Below are positions 1 to 9,299 of a stretch of 64,000 nt of DNA, in pieces. How positions within the stretch are numbered: the first letter of the stretch is position 1; each line of letters opens with the position of its first letter. Both the position numbers and the translations under genes were made by a program. The stretch covers positions 1,240,001 to 1,304,000 of the forward strand of contig CBDHEM010000069.1 of the NCBI GenBank assembly GCA_965261955.1, given 5' to 3'. The DNA is from JABAAI01 sp965261955. Its GTDB lineage: Bacteria > Spirochaetota > Leptospiria > Leptospirales > Leptonemataceae. The notes under the pieces were generated by a model, which was not told where the DNA came from, did no database searches, and saw nothing but the letters and a program-made list of their open reading frames with translations.

Positions 1-1016
1 TTTGCTTGAGTATATTTGGAATCTATATTTATTTTTTCTCCAGTGTAAACACGCACAAGATCTTGGAAGTAGCTTTCGTTAAATACCGTTGGTATAAGAT
101 AATCAGCTATGTATTCACCTCCGGTCTCAGGGGAGCATTCTATCATGCAAATGGGCATAGTCTCATCAAAATCAGAGAGAATAAATTCAGCAACAATGGG
201 GGTATGATTTAAATTAGTCGTATCACAAATTTTTTGTAAATACGTGCAAATTTTCTCTCTAACTTCAGATTCAATTTGAAATGGATAGGTATGGCCGTGC
301 TCCAATAGATGAGAAGAATGGTATCCCATATGTTTTTCCGTTATAGAAACTAAGATAAATTGCTTATGATTAACAAATCCCAGTACAGTGACTTCTCTAC
401 CTTCAATATATTTATCAAAGATGTATTCATTTAAATTTGTAGTCTCTTCTAAAAAATCACGCACATCTCCAATTTTTTCGAGAATGCGCACTCCTTGTTT
501 TGCATGACCTCGAATTGGTCTCACAATTAGGGGGAGTAGCCTCTCCCATTCATAATAGTTTCTTCTGAAACTTTCTCTTTGTTCATTAAAAATAAAAGAT
601 GTTGAAGTGGGTATATTTAATTTATGGAAAAGTTTTTTTAAGGCTAATTTATCTTGAAATACATGTAAATTATCTAACCCGGGGCCCGGCAAAGAAAAAT
701 GTTTTGCGATAAATGCAGATGAATAGATTGCTTGCCCAAAAGAGCGACATCCAATACCAGCTATTTCTCCAAATATAGGAAGATCAATTTGTAGGTTTTG
801 TAAGATTTTATTAGGTTCTATAATGCTACAGTACATCTGTAAATCAGCATTTGCAAAACCGGGAGCAGAAGAGCTTTTATCAATGGCAATTACTTGGTAT
901 CCTAACCTTTGGGCGGCATTTATCAAATTGACTTGATTTTTTCCTGCTCCCAAAGAAATAAAATAACCAGAAGAGTTTTTTTCTTTTTGTTTTTCTTTTT
1001 TGCGAGATAAGAGCAT
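1..1016 (-). CDS. ATP-grasp family protein, 3'-truncated by the window edge
   Basis: Translating the minus strand from the ATG at 1016 gives about 338 codons with no stop before the window edge, so the C-terminus is missing. The start begins LSRKKEKQKEKNSSGY and enters a Rossmann-like pre-ATP-grasp domain (SLGAGKNQVNLINAA, then VIAIDKS). Later come a lysine-rich ATP-binding segment (DKLALKKLF), LIVRPIRGHAKQGVR, DKYIEGREVTVLGF, and an acidic metal-site region (MIECSPETGGEY). That order fits ATP-grasp carboxylate-amine ligases such as carbamoyl-phosphate-synthase-like or PurK-like enzymes. The substrate cannot be read from the sequence. An in-frame TAA lies three codons upstream of the ATG, which fixes the start; no clear Shine-Dalgarno is seen. 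It is divergent from flgF across about 120 bp. Confidence 0.82.
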   Translation of the reverse strand, partial: MLLSRKKEKQKEKNSSGYFISLGAGKNQVNLINAAQRLGYQVIAIDKSSSAPGFANADLQMYCSIIEPNKILQNLQIDLPIFGEIAGIGCRSFGQAIYSSAFIAKHFSLPGPGLDNLHVFQDKLALKKLFHKLNIPTSTSFIFNEQRESFRRNYYEWERLLPLIVRPIRGHAKQGVRILEKIGDVRDFLEETTNLNEYIFDKYIEGREVTVLGFVNHKQFILVSITEKHMGYHSSHLLEHGHTYPFQIESEVREKICTYLQKICDTTNLNHTPIVAEFILSDFDETMPICMIECSPETGGEYIADYLIPTVFNESYFQDLVRVYTGEKINIDSKYTQA

Positions 1017-1139
1017 ACTTTGTTAATTGGAAACGAATTTGAATGACATAAACTCGCTATGGCTTACATCGTAATAAATATCAATATTCACTATGAAAAA
1101 TAATTAACTTTTTTCAAAAAAAACCGAAGTTTTAGCCAT

Positions 1140-2009
1140 ATGTTACGTGGGATTTATATTGGGGCCACGGGAATGGTGATGAATCAACATCATTTAAACG
1201 TAATAGCAAATAATTTAGCAAATGTAAATAAAACAGCTTTCAAAAGCGACGAGGCTATTTTTAAATCTTTTCCGGAAATGCTGATACAGCGTACCCGTGA
1301 GGATGGTATGGGTCATGTACCCTTAGGGTCTTTTGATTTAAGCCCTATTGTGGGCAAGCTAGGCATGGGCTCTGAATTTAATGAAAACTTCACACATTTT
1401 GAGCAAGGATCAGCCCAAAAAACTGGCAATCCCTTTGATCTTATGCTGAACGATCAAGATACTAAAAATCCTTCTTTTTTTGTTGTTCAAACAGATAGAG
1501 GAGAGCGTCTTACCCGTAGTGGTTCTTTTATTTTAAGTAACAATGGAAATTTAGTTACACCTCAAGGTTTTCCATTGTTAGGCGAAAATGGACCTATTCA
1601 AGTTGTTAAACATAATGTTCTTATCAAAGAAAATGGGGAGATTTGGATTAATGCAAAAATAGGTAATGAACCTGATGCAGGTGCAAGCGAAAAAAATAAC
1701 GATTGGTCTAGCCCTGTTCTCTCTGATCGTATTAAAGTTAGAACAGTTGAGTACCCAAGAGAATTGAAAAAAGAAGGGGATAGCTTTTATATTGTTACAC
1801 CAGAATCAGGACCGCAAATTGCTTTGCAAGAAATAAATGAGAATAGAGGAGCTAATATATTACAAGGCTTTTTAGAGAAATCGAATGTGAATCTTGTGAG
1901 ACAAATGGTTGATATGATTTCTGTGCAGAGAAATTATGAGGCAAATCAAAAAAGTTTAACAACACACGATCAATTATTAGGTAAGCTCATAAATGAAGTT
2001 GCCCGCTAG
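1140..2009 (+). CDS. flgF: Flagellar basal-body rod/hook family protein (FlgF-like)
   Basis: The 289-residue protein has both family signatures. The N-terminal D0 motif reads LNVIANNLANVNKTAFKS (residues 19-36). The C-terminal D0 helix contains SNVNLVRQMVDMISVQRNYEANQK, ending at the C-terminus as in FlgF/FlgG/FlgE. Length fits FlgF (proximal rod; FlhO in other spirochaetes) better than the hook protein. It would assemble in the periplasmic flagellar rod. FlgG usually follows directly, but here a convergent unrelated gene follows, so the gene is detached from the usual flgF-flgG pair. FlgG identity is the main alternative. No strong RBS is visible before the ATG. Confidence 0.88.
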   Translation: MLRGIYIGATGMVMNQHHLNVIANNLANVNKTAFKSDEAIFKSFPEMLIQRTREDGMGHVPLGSFDLSPIVGKLGMGSEFNENFTHFEQGSAQKTGNPFDLMLNDQDTKNPSFFVVQTDRGERLTRSGSFILSNNGNLVTPQGFPLLGENGPIQVVKHNVLIKENGEIWINAKIGNEPDAGASEKNNDWSSPVLSDRIKVRTVEYPRELKKEGDSFYIVTPESGPQIALQEINENRGANILQGFLEKSNVNLVRQMVDMISVQRNYEANQKSLTTHDQLLGKLINEVAR

Positions 2010-2042
2010 TACGATTTTTTATCACAAAATTTTTAGATTTGT

Positions 2043-2810
2043 TTAAAACGAAAACTTATTTTTTCCATTAAAAAGTGGTTTCCCGTTAGTATATATTTGC
2101 TCCATAAAAAAATATTGTTGGTTATTATTTCTTAAAAATAGAGTTGAGGCCCTTGTTCCATATTTAGGAGAAACAATAAAACGAGCAGAGACTACTTTTT
2201 CCCATTTTGGATTAACTCCCGTATTTGGTAACCGTTCATTTGCAGCTTTCGTAGGGTTTTGTAAAAACAAGAGAATATCTGTAAAACCAGGTTCTTTTGA
2301 AGTGCTGATTAGTTTTTGAAAATCTTTCTTCCCATCGACAACTTTAGGCCAGGGTGTATCTAAAAGTGAATTAGAAAGAGCATATAGGCCTGGTTTAAGC
2401 TCTTGTACCTCTTTCTCCACATTAGAATAAAAACAAAGACTTTCTTTTTCGCCACACAAAATATTAAAGCCAGTGTAATTTTGGCTTGTTTTATGTAGTT
2501 TTTGGAGAAAGTTTTTTGGATTTTCTTGTGACAAAAGATAATCTAAAACTAATAATCCTCTAGAACGAGGGTTATCGATTATTTTTCTATTCGGATCCCG
2601 ATAATTTGTGATGGTTCCCCACCGCCCTTTTCGGTCTACTGCAAACCAACTTCCTCCGGCTAAGCTATCCCTTCCTCCTAAAATTTGACTATCAGTATCT
2701 TTCCAAAAATGGGCTCTTTGTGTTGGCCGATTATAAAATTCATCTCGATTTGCAGCAATCACTAGAGGGCAATCATCTCGTTGTTGATACGAAATGTAGA
2801 TAACACACAT
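2043..2810 (-). CDS. NRDE/TANGO2 family protein
   Basis: The 255-residue protein starts MCVIYISYQQ and carries the family-naming NRDE motif (IAANRDEFYNRPT, residues 18-30), followed by ILGGRDSLAGGSWFAVD and GRWGTITNYRDP. This is the N-terminal Ntn-hydrolase-like signature of the NRDE/TANGO2 family, in which Cys2 is typically exposed after Met removal; Cys2 is present. The bacterial function is not established. Haem-trafficking and acyl-metabolism roles are discussed for eukaryotic TANGO2. Length matches the family. It lies 8 bp downstream of the HAD gene on the same strand, so the 2043-4591 genes probably form one operon. It converges on flgF with a 33-bp gap that shows no obvious terminator. 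Confidence 0.85.
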   Translation of the reverse strand: MCVIYISYQQRDDCPLVIAANRDEFYNRPTQRAHFWKDTDSQILGGRDSLAGGSWFAVDRKGRWGTITNYRDPNRKIIDNPRSRGLLVLDYLLSQENPKNFLQKLHKTSQNYTGFNILCGEKESLCFYSNVEKEVQELKPGLYALSNSLLDTPWPKVVDGKKDFQKLISTSKEPGFTDILLFLQNPTKAANERLPNTGVNPKWEKVVSARFIVSPKYGTRASTLFLRNNNQQYFFMEQIYTNGKPLFNGKNKFSF

Positions 2811-2818
2811 GAGAAAGG

Positions 2819-3604
2819 TTAGTAAATTCCTATAAGTTGTTTGAATGAAAAATAGAAACGCTTTATTAAAGTAAATTTTTTATCCACAAGTTCTTGTGGT
2901 TGTAAAATAACCCAATTTTTCTTTCGGGCAAGGGAAAGCAGTCTCTTCTGAGTTGGTTGAACGAGAGTGATGTTTTCAGCTAAGTAAATTAATGGTAAAT
3001 CAGAAATGCTATCTGTGTATGTATAAGCCCCTGGAATACGAGTTATAGTCTTGATTTTTTTCTTTTGTGATGTGTTTTTTATAATGCTTTCAGGTAAAAA
3101 ATTTTTCATAACCTCTACTTTAGTTTGTCCAACATTATTTTGTTTGATCGTAGGAATCAGGGGCATTGTTTTTTGAAGTTCAATTTTTGTAGCATGATAG
3201 CTTGAAAACTCAAGTTGTTGTGCAATATACTTTACATAAAGATCAATACTTGCTGTATTTAAAATCAGCCGATGTCCCAATTTTTTGTGATATTCAATCT
3301 TTTTGAGAATTTCAGGGAAGAAATAAGGAGTGAGATCATTTTTAACAAAGTCTTTTGCGTAATCCAAAAGGGTATATAATGGAATGCGAAAAAGAAAGGA
3401 AAAAAATATTTTTTTTAAGTGCAATGTGTTAATAATATGGAATAAATATAAAATTAAAGCAGGTAAAAATAAAAGCAGAAAAAAGGCGCGTATACGTTCT
3501 TTTTTGATTACATAGTTACAAAAAAGTAACATGCTATCCTGAGCTAATAAAGTTCGATCAAGGTCAAAAAAAACGTATATATTTTTCGTTGATTTTTTTT
3601 TCAT
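2819..3604 (-). CDS. HAD-IB family phosphatase-like hydrolase
   Basis: This 261-residue HAD protein has motif I FFDLDRTLLAQDS (residues 12-24, nucleophile Asp plus Asp+2), motif II around LILNTASIDLY, a candidate motif III lysine in KVEVMKNF, and motif IV YTDSISDLPLI. That layout fits the SerB-like IB subfamily. A strongly hydrophobic stretch (IRAFFLLLFLPALILYLF, about residues 38-55) in the cap suggests membrane association, as seen in lipid-phosphatase-like HAD-IB proteins. The substrate is unknown. It lies 6 bp downstream of the SDR epimerase gene and 8 bp upstream of the NRDE gene, so co-transcription is likely. Confidence 0.82.
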   Translation of the reverse strand: MKKKSTKNIYVFFDLDRTLLAQDSMLLFCNYVIKKERIRAFFLLLFLPALILYLFHIINTLHLKKIFFSFLFRIPLYTLLDYAKDFVKNDLTPYFFPEILKKIEYHKKLGHRLILNTASIDLYVKYIAQQLEFSSYHATKIELQKTMPLIPTIKQNNVGQTKVEVMKNFLPESIIKNTSQKKKIKTITRIPGAYTYTDSISDLPLIYLAENITLVQPTQKRLLSLARKKNWVILQPQELVDKKFTLIKRFYFSFKQLIGIY

Positions 3605-3610
3605 TCTAAA

Positions 3611-4591
3611 CTATGTAATAAGATTAACTTTTTTGAAAATCTTTATGCGTTTTTTTATCTTTTTTCTTGTTTTTTTCAGTTTACTATAGTATTCTAATAG
3701 ATGTTTAATTGCCTTATTTAATTCGGGATAATGGAAGCGAAAACCAGTAAACATTATTTTTTGTGCAGAAACGGCAACGCCTTCTAAAAGAAGTGAAGAC
3801 CTTTTTCCCATAACGCTCTTTAAAATAAAGCTTGGGATGCTGGGTATAAGATTTTGCTTATCTAGTAGGTGTGATAAACTTTTCATAAAAACTGCATTGC
3901 TAACAGGGTTTGGACTAACGGCGTTGTAAATACCTTGGAATTTTTTCTTTTCAATAGCCAGTAAGAATAAAGAGCAAAGGTCTTTTATGTGTATCCAGCT
4001 AATCATTTGTTTTCCATTTCCTAGACGGCTTCCCATATAAAAGCGTGTGACTCTATACATTTCAGGAAACATTCCTCCCTCATGACTTAGGACGTTGCCT
4101 ATTCGGAATATGACAGTACGTATGCCAAGATCTTGAATTCTCAAGGCTTCTCTTTCCCATTCTTGGGCAACATAAGATAAAAAACCATTCCCGGCTGGTG
4201 ATTCCTCACTAACAAATCCTTCTCGAACGTGACCATAATAACCAATAGCAGATGCGTTGATAAAAATTTCCGGAGTATGTTTGAGTTCTACAAGTTTGTC
4301 ATACAAAAAACGTGTGGTCTTTATTCGACTTTCTAAAATTTCTCTCTTTCTAACTCTAGACCAAAGATGATCGGCGATTCCAACACCAGCTAAATTGATT
4401 ATAACATCAGCAGATTTGAATACATCTGGATTGAGCCATCTTCGAGCAGGGTCCCAGCGCAAATTTTGAGAGGATGCCTGACGTGTAAATATGGTACAGT
4501 GGTGTTTTTTTTGAGTGAAAAAGCGATAGAGGGCTTGGCCAATTAAGCCAGATCCCCCACACAGTATAATATTTTTTGCACCACTTTGCAT
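3611..4591 (-). CDS. TIGR01777-type SDR epimerase (YfcH-like)
   Basis: The protein of about 326 residues begins MQSGAKNIILCGGSGLIGQALYR, with the NAD(P)-binding GGxGxxG motif of extended SDRs. It continues with NLAGVGIADHLWS, INASAIGYYGH (catalytic Tyr region) and the C-terminal SVMGKRSSLLLEGVAVS typical of the TIGR01777/YfcH family. The open frame extends upstream to 4660, but those 23 codons read through the tRNA-Arg gene (NQEVGGSNPPGR is a typical antisense-tRNA peptide), so the ATG at 4591 is the better start. The reaction is unknown for this family. It is probably the first gene of the 2043-4591 operon. The Lys/Arg-rich C-terminal tail is unusual but has no assigned role. Confidence 0.85.
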   Translation of the reverse strand: MQSGAKNIILCGGSGLIGQALYRFFTQKKHHCTIFTRQASSQNLRWDPARRWLNPDVFKSADVIINLAGVGIADHLWSRVRKREILESRIKTTRFLYDKLVELKHTPEIFINASAIGYYGHVREGFVSEESPAGNGFLSYVAQEWEREALRIQDLGIRTVIFRIGNVLSHEGGMFPEMYRVTRFYMGSRLGNGKQMISWIHIKDLCSLFLLAIEKKKFQGIYNAVSPNPVSNAVFMKSLSHLLDKQNLIPSIPSFILKSVMGKRSSLLLEGVAVSAQKIMFTGFRFHYPELNKAIKHLLEYYSKLKKTRKKIKKRIKIFKKVNLIT

Positions 4592-4614
4592 AGAAAAAGA
4601 AATATCAAAAGGTT

Positions 4615-4688
4615 TGCGCCCAGGAGGATTCGAACCCCCGACCTCTTGATTCGTAGTCAAGCACTCTATCCAGCTGAGCTATGGGCGC
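4615..4688 (-). tRNA. tRNA-Arg (anticodon ACG)
   Basis: On the minus strand the acceptor arms GCGCCCA and TGGGCGC pair over 7 bp. The T-loop GTTCGAATC and D-arm AGCTCAGCTGGATAGAG are present. The anticodon stem-loop CTTGA-CTACGAA-TCAAG gives ACG, so Arg. CCA is not encoded. The SDR gene downstream starts 24 bp after the tRNA end. Confidence 0.95.
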
Positions 4689-4766
4689 GAACAATTACAG
4701 GTCAAAAAAACAAGACTTTTTGGCAAGTAATTACTTTCTATTTTTTTGAAAGCAGGTTTTTTAAAG

Positions 4767-4841
4767 TTCACACTAATGGAGTTCACACTGATGGAGTGGA
4801 CACTGATGGAGTGGACACTGATGGAGTAGATACTAATGGAG
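4767..4841 (+). repeat. 15-bp tandem repeat, five units
   Basis: Five head-to-tail units of about 15 bp (variants of TTCACACTGATGGAG / TGGACACTGATGGAG) lie between tRNA-Arg and the 3' end of the beta-barrel gene. Units differ by one to three bases. They are intergenic; no gene in this interval is supported. Confidence 0.85.
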
Positions 4842-4885
4842 TAGAGAGGAGAGGGCTTGCTGTGAAGAGGAGATAGTCTGACAAA

Positions 4886-5638
4886 CTAGTTATAGGTAAT
4901 ACTTAGAGCCAATCCCCAAAAAATGTGACGAACAGCCCCACGGCCTATGTCACGAATGCTTGTTGATGTGAATGCTTGGTCTGTGTTATTTGTTTCTTCA
5001 CGAAATTCATACTTAGTAAAACCTAACCAATCAATATTATAAACAGCGGAAAATCCTATACCAATCTCATTTGAAACCCAAAATTCTTTCCCAAACGTTA
5101 CGCCCATACCGTGTCCCTCCATTTCTGCTTTCTCATAGGCATAAGGCTCAGTTATATTATTTGATGTTAACCTACTTTCCAAGCGAGAAAAAACAGCACT
5201 GCGGTATTCTGAAGAAAAAGAAATATTCCAAGGGAGATAGTATATAAATCCCATCCCAGCCCCGTACGAAACATAATTTTGTCTAAATTTGAGATTTTGA
5301 CTTTTCGCGCCTTCAATCTTCCGAGTATCGCTGGAAATAAGTTCAGCTTCTCGATTGAGGTTATAGGTGTAAAAAGTGCTTATATGTATAATAAAATTTT
5401 GAGTAGCCGCTCTCCCAAAATATAATGTGAAAAAAGGAGAAACACTTTTTGCCTTATATTCAATTGTGTTTCCAGCATCTGTCGGGGGTCTATGGAGTAA
5501 TTCAGAATTTCCAGCTCCGGCTAAGATACGGAATAAAAAACCGTTATGCTCATAAGCCCGCTCTGCAGATATACTACTTGTTAGGAAAATACAAAGTACG
5601 CCAGTGGCGATAAAGAAGATGCGATAAATAAACATCAT
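4886..5638 (-). CDS. Putative outer-membrane beta-barrel protein
   Basis: The 250-residue protein has an N-terminal signal peptide (IFFIATGVLCIFLTSSISAE, likely cut after SA). The mature part is dominated by alternating hydrophobic and aromatic strands (VSYGAGMGFIYYLPWNISF, FGKEFWVSNEIGIGFSAVYN) and ends in an aromatic-rich strand with terminal Asn (HIFWGLALSITYN), as in many barrel proteins. No named family is recognised. The gene product at 39308 has the same overall plan, including IYYLP and a C-terminal WG-AL-Y segment, so the two may be distant paralogues. Downstream lies the 15-bp repeat; upstream is a 392-bp gap with a MITE. Confidence 0.65.
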   Translation of the reverse strand: MMFIYRIFFIATGVLCIFLTSSISAERAYEHNGFLFRILAGAGNSELLHRPPTDAGNTIEYKAKSVSPFFTLYFGRAATQNFIIHISTFYTYNLNREAELISSDTRKIEGAKSQNLKFRQNYVSYGAGMGFIYYLPWNISFSSEYRSAVFSRLESRLTSNNITEPYAYEKAEMEGHGMGVTFGKEFWVSNEIGIGFSAVYNIDWLGFTKYEFREETNNTDQAFTSTSIRDIGRGAVRHIFWGLALSITYN

Positions 5639-5710
5639 AATATTAAATCCGTAAAAATGATTGGTTTTTCGGATATTTCCTGATAAAAGAAATCTTGAAT
5701 ACTCTTATGT

Positions 5711-5823
5711 GGGACTGTTATGAAATGTAAAGCATGGGAAGGGCAAATAAAATGCCGTGAAACGCTGATTTGCATCATTTTAGAAGGCGAATTTCCTATT
5801 TTTTTATATTTCGTAACAGTCCC
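5711..5823. mobile_element. MITE of the GGGACTGTT family, copy a
   Basis: A 113-bp element whose ends are inverted repeats: GGGACTGTTATGAAATGTAA at the left, and TATTTCGTAACAGTCCC at the right. The interior holds the core shared by the other copies (AAACGCTGATTTGCATCATTTTAG). It contains no ORF and occupies most of the 392-bp gap between the beta-barrel gene and the TraB gene. Confidence 0.8.
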
Positions 5824-6030
5824 ATAAACAATGAACAGTGAAGTGGTCCCTTCTATAACTCGGTTGTAGCTTTTGCAAGCCGGAAAGGAATTTTTTATCG
5901 TTTATCTTTTTACTTTCCCCAAAGATAAAATATAAAGTACCCAGTTCTGTAGATGCAGTTCATGGTTATAATTCAGTTATAAATTATCAATTGTGTTGAC
6001 GGAACTGGAGTAACTAAGAGCTTCTTATCA

Positions 6031-7401
6031 GTGGCAACTCAAGCAAACAATAAAAAGAAGAAAAAAGACTCTCATGCAGAAATCACGGAAAAAAAATCCA
6101 AACGAGATTACCGTAGTTTACGGTCCTATTTAAAAAATGTCCCGCATTCTTTTTGGAAAGTTCCCCAAAGTAGTCATGAGATTTTGATCATTGGTACGGC
6201 CCATGTTTCTGTCCAATCTGTGAAAGATGTGGATTCTGTTTTTTCATTTTATCAACCGAATGTTGTAGCTGTTGAGTTATGTAAGCCTCGTTTCGATGCG
6301 ATGATGTTGCCTAATCGTTGGAAGAATCTCGATCTTGTGCAAGTGATCAAGCAAAAGAAAATATGGTTACTGGCTAGTTCTTTAATTCTCTCCGCTTTTC
6401 AAAAAAAATTGGGTGAAGATATGAAATCTGAACCCGGTATGGAAATGAAAAAAGCTATCTTATTAGCTAAAAAAAATAAATCTCAAATTATTTTAGCCGA
6501 TCGTGAAGTACGTGTAACACTTTCGCGTGCTTGGTCTAAAGTTGGTTTTTTTAGCCGTATGTGGTTAGTGAGTTTTTTGATTTCTTCTCTCTTAGTTTCA
6601 GAAGGCGTTAGTGAAGAAGATGTGGAAGAACTCAAGTCACGAGATGCCTTGGATGATATCCTAAATGCCCTTCCCAAACGTTATGCTCCATTGAAAGAAG
6701 TTATTTTAAATGAACGTGATATTTATATCGCAGAAAATATACGCTCTGTTCTGGCAAAACAGGATCACGAAACCCAAAAAAAGAAAAGATCACAAGTGAA
6801 CGAGAAAAGGCTCTATTTATCCAAACGAATACTGGTTGTTTTGGGGGTTGCTCATTTAAAGGGTGTGGAACGAATCCTAAAAAAGCGAAAGGTATTCGAT
6901 CTAGAAGAAATCAGTTCTCTCCCTAAGCGTCGTTTTGGAAAGAATATAGCGTCATGGGGAATATTTGGTTTTTTCTTTTTTGGTATAAGTGCTATTTTTT
7001 ATCGAAGTGGCTTGGATTTCACAACAATAAGGGAACTTGCCTTTGCTTGGGTCATGAGTCGTAGTATTGGTGCCGGACTTGGGTCTCTGCTTGCTTATCC
7101 AACCTTACCATCTTTTCTTTTAACAGTTTTATTTGCTCCGATTTCTTATTTTTTTGGTTTTGTGGGAGTGCGACTCTGGATGGTTTCTACCCTAGTTGAG
7201 TTGCGTTATCGTAAACCACGAGTAGCCGATTTCGAAAATATAGCGAAAGATATCCAAGGTTTTCGCTCTTTATTGGTTAGTTTGTACAAAAATAGAGTGC
7301 TTCATATCCTTTTTTTGATGAGTTCAGTGAGTATAGGCTTAACGATAGGTAACCTTTTTTTCTTAAATATTATTCTGAATGATTTCTGGAATTTATTATA
7401 G
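6031..7401 (+). CDS. TraB/PrgY family membrane protein
   Basis: The 456-residue protein carries the TraB/GumN-family signatures IIGTAHVSVQSVKDV (residues 54-68), VVAVELCKPRFDAM (about 81-94) and a second glycine/histidine motif VVLGVAHLKGVERIL (about 271-285). The conserved Gly/His residues are thought to form a metallopeptidase-like site. The C-terminal third has several hydrophobic segments (from about residue 314, for example WGIFGFFFFGISAIFY), typical of bacterial TraB-domain proteins with a membrane tail. The N-terminus is lysine-rich. The start is GTG at 6031; no strong RBS is visible, so a slightly different start is possible. The biochemical role of bacterial members is not established. 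Confidence 0.82.
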   Translation: MATQANNKKKKKDSHAEITEKKSKRDYRSLRSYLKNVPHSFWKVPQSSHEILIIGTAHVSVQSVKDVDSVFSFYQPNVVAVELCKPRFDAMMLPNRWKNLDLVQVIKQKKIWLLASSLILSAFQKKLGEDMKSEPGMEMKKAILLAKKNKSQIILADREVRVTLSRAWSKVGFFSRMWLVSFLISSLLVSEGVSEEDVEELKSRDALDDILNALPKRYAPLKEVILNERDIYIAENIRSVLAKQDHETQKKKRSQVNEKRLYLSKRILVVLGVAHLKGVERILKKRKVFDLEEISSLPKRRFGKNIASWGIFGFFFFGISAIFYRSGLDFTTIRELAFAWVMSRSIGAGLGSLLAYPTLPSFLLTVLFAPISYFFGFVGVRLWMVSTLVELRYRKPRVADFENIAKDIQGFRSLLVSLYKNRVLHILFLMSSVSIGLTIGNLFFLNIILNDFWNLL

Positions 7402-7499
7402 ACCAAAAACTGTATCTATTTAAACGAATGAACCGGGATAAAAAACCCTGCTTCTTGAGAAGTAAACGTAGTACGTTTGATCTTTAGAAAAACTCCACA

Positions 7500-7538
7500 C
7501 AGACAGCACATCCATAATGTAATTAGATGCACTGTCTG
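7500..7538. terminator. Imperfect hairpin between converging traB-like gene and groEL
   Basis: CAGACAGCACATC (7500-7512) pairs imperfectly with GATGCACTGTCTG (7526-7538), with a mismatch in the middle. It lies in the gap where the traB-like gene and groEL converge, where a bidirectional terminator would be expected. No clear U-tract follows, so the role is inferred. Confidence 0.4.
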
Positions 7539-7592
7539 CGTAGAATAAATGTAATGAATAAGTTTGTTTGAGAAAATGATTGAGTAGAATGA

Positions 7593-9269
7593 CTACATCA
7601 TACCACCCATTCCGCCCATACCACCCATACCACCACCCATGCCGCCCATGCCGCCACCCATGCCTGGATCCATAGGAGGACCACCTTTATCTTTTTCGGG
7701 CATGTCAGTTATGGCAACTTCGGTAGTTAGCACCATACCTCCGATGGAAGCAGCATTTTGGAGTGCACAGCGTACAACTTTAACAGGATCTAGGATCCCT
7801 GCTTTAGATAGGTCTTCCCATACTAAAGTTGCTGCATTAAAACCAATATTCTCCTTTTCGGTGAGTGCACGATTTACGATAACACTTCCTTCTAGACCGG
7901 AGTTCCCAGCAATATTACGTAAAGGCTCTTCTAGAGCACGTTTGATAATACTGATACCAATGACCTCGTCCCCTTCCAATTTGAGGTTGTGTAGAGCTTT
8001 GCCAGCTCTTAGGACAGCTAAGCCACCACCGGGAACAATGCCTTCTTCTACTGCAGAGCGAGTAGCTGAAAGAGCATCTTCGACCCGTGCCTTTTTCTCT
8101 TTCATTTCTACCTCGGTAGTAGCTCCTACATTGATTACAGCCACGCCACCACTTAGTTTAGCTAAGCGTTCTTGTAGCTTCTCTCTGTCATAATCACTTG
8201 TGGTATCATCAATTTGTTTTTTGATTTGATTGATGCGTCCTTTGAGATCATCAATCTTACCACCACCTTCGATTATAGTTGTGTTTTCTTTATCAACAGT
8301 CACTTTCTCTGCTTCTCCCAATTGTTCTATGGTTGCATTTTCCAGTTTCAGGCCGATATCTTCCGAGATAACTTGTCCACCAGTGAGGACAGCAATATCT
8401 TCCAGCATAGCCTTGCGACGATCTCCAAAGCCGGGGGCTTTCACAGCCACAACTTTGAGAGTTTTACGCAAATTATTTACAACAAGAGTAGCTAAGGCTT
8501 CGCCTTCTACTTCTTCAGAAATAATCACTAGTGGTTTTCCACTCTGTGCAACTTTTTCCAGAAGCGGTAGAAGCTCTCTCATATTTCCAATTTTCTTTTC
8601 AAAAATCAGAATATAGGGCTTTTCCATTGTTGCAATCATTCCCTCTGGATCTGTTACGAAATAGGGGGATTGGTAGCCACGATCGAATTGCATACCTTCT
8701 ACGACATCCATGTAGGTATCTATACCCTTTGCTTCTTCAACAGTAATCACACCATCGTTTCCGACTTTTTCCATGGCATCTGCAATGAGCTTACCAATTT
8801 CGATGTCATTATTAGCTGAGATTGAAGCAACGGCAGCAATCTCTTGTTTATCCGTTCCTACATCTTTTGCCATACCTTTTAACTCTTTTACGACAACAGC
8901 GACGGCCTTATCCATACCACGTTTTATGTGGGTAGGGTTTGCACCTGCTGTTACATTTTTGAGACCCTCAAATACGATTGATCTAGCTAGCACAGTTGCC
9001 GTTGTTGTACCATCACCAGCCAGATCATTAGTCTTAGTGGCGACTTCTTTCACCATCTGTGCACCTAGGTTTTCGCATGGATCTTCCAATTCGATTTCTT
9101 TTGCGACGGTCACCCCATCCTTCGTAATCGTTGGAGTACCAAATTTTTTGTCGATGACGACATTACGTCCTCTCGGACCCAATGTGACACGTACTGCATC
9201 CGTTAGCTTATTTACACCGGCTTGAATCAGGCGTCGAGCACCTTCATCAAATTGAAGTTGTTTGGCCAT
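7593..9269 (-). CDS. groEL: Chaperonin GroEL
   Basis: The 558-residue protein starts MAKQLQFDEGARR and carries the ATP-site segments VTLGPRGRNVVID and DGVTVAKEIEL, GDGTTTATVLA (residues 86-96), ISANNDIEIG and VEEGIVPGGGLAVL. The C-terminus is an extended GGMGGMGG-type tail ending MM, longer than in many GroELs and built from near-identical 9-bp codon triplets. It forms the double-ring folding chamber with GroES. A strong AGAGGAGA Shine-Dalgarno lies upstream. It follows groES by 30 bp and shares the CIRCE-controlled promoter. Confidence 0.99.
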   Translation of the reverse strand: MAKQLQFDEGARRLIQAGVNKLTDAVRVTLGPRGRNVVIDKKFGTPTITKDGVTVAKEIELEDPCENLGAQMVKEVATKTNDLAGDGTTTATVLARSIVFEGLKNVTAGANPTHIKRGMDKAVAVVVKELKGMAKDVGTDKQEIAAVASISANNDIEIGKLIADAMEKVGNDGVITVEEAKGIDTYMDVVEGMQFDRGYQSPYFVTDPEGMIATMEKPYILIFEKKIGNMRELLPLLEKVAQSGKPLVIISEEVEGEALATLVVNNLRKTLKVVAVKAPGFGDRRKAMLEDIAVLTGGQVISEDIGLKLENATIEQLGEAEKVTVDKENTTIIEGGGKIDDLKGRINQIKKQIDDTTSDYDREKLQERLAKLSGGVAVINVGATTEVEMKEKKARVEDALSATRSAVEEGIVPGGGLAVLRAGKALHNLKLEGDEVIGISIIKRALEEPLRNIAGNSGLEGSVIVNRALTEKENIGFNAATLVWEDLSKAGILDPVKVVRCALQNAASIGGMVLTTEVAITDMPEKDKGGPPMDPGMGGGMGGMGGGMGGMGGMGGMM

Positions 9270-9299
9270 TTTTTTTCTCCTCTAAAATTTTGATATGTA

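Noticed and set aside
4592..4660. N-terminal extension of the SDR epimerase gene
   Set aside because: These codons are translated from the tRNA-Arg gene; the conserved protein begins at ATG 4591.
4586..4876. Plus-strand ORF of 96 codons across tRNA-Arg and the 15-bp repeat
   Set aside because: It reads through the tRNA and the tandem repeat, giving artificial repeated peptides.
7639..9225. Several plus-strand ORFs opposite groEL
   Set aside because: Antisense shadows of a highly conserved gene; their composition is explained by groEL codon use.
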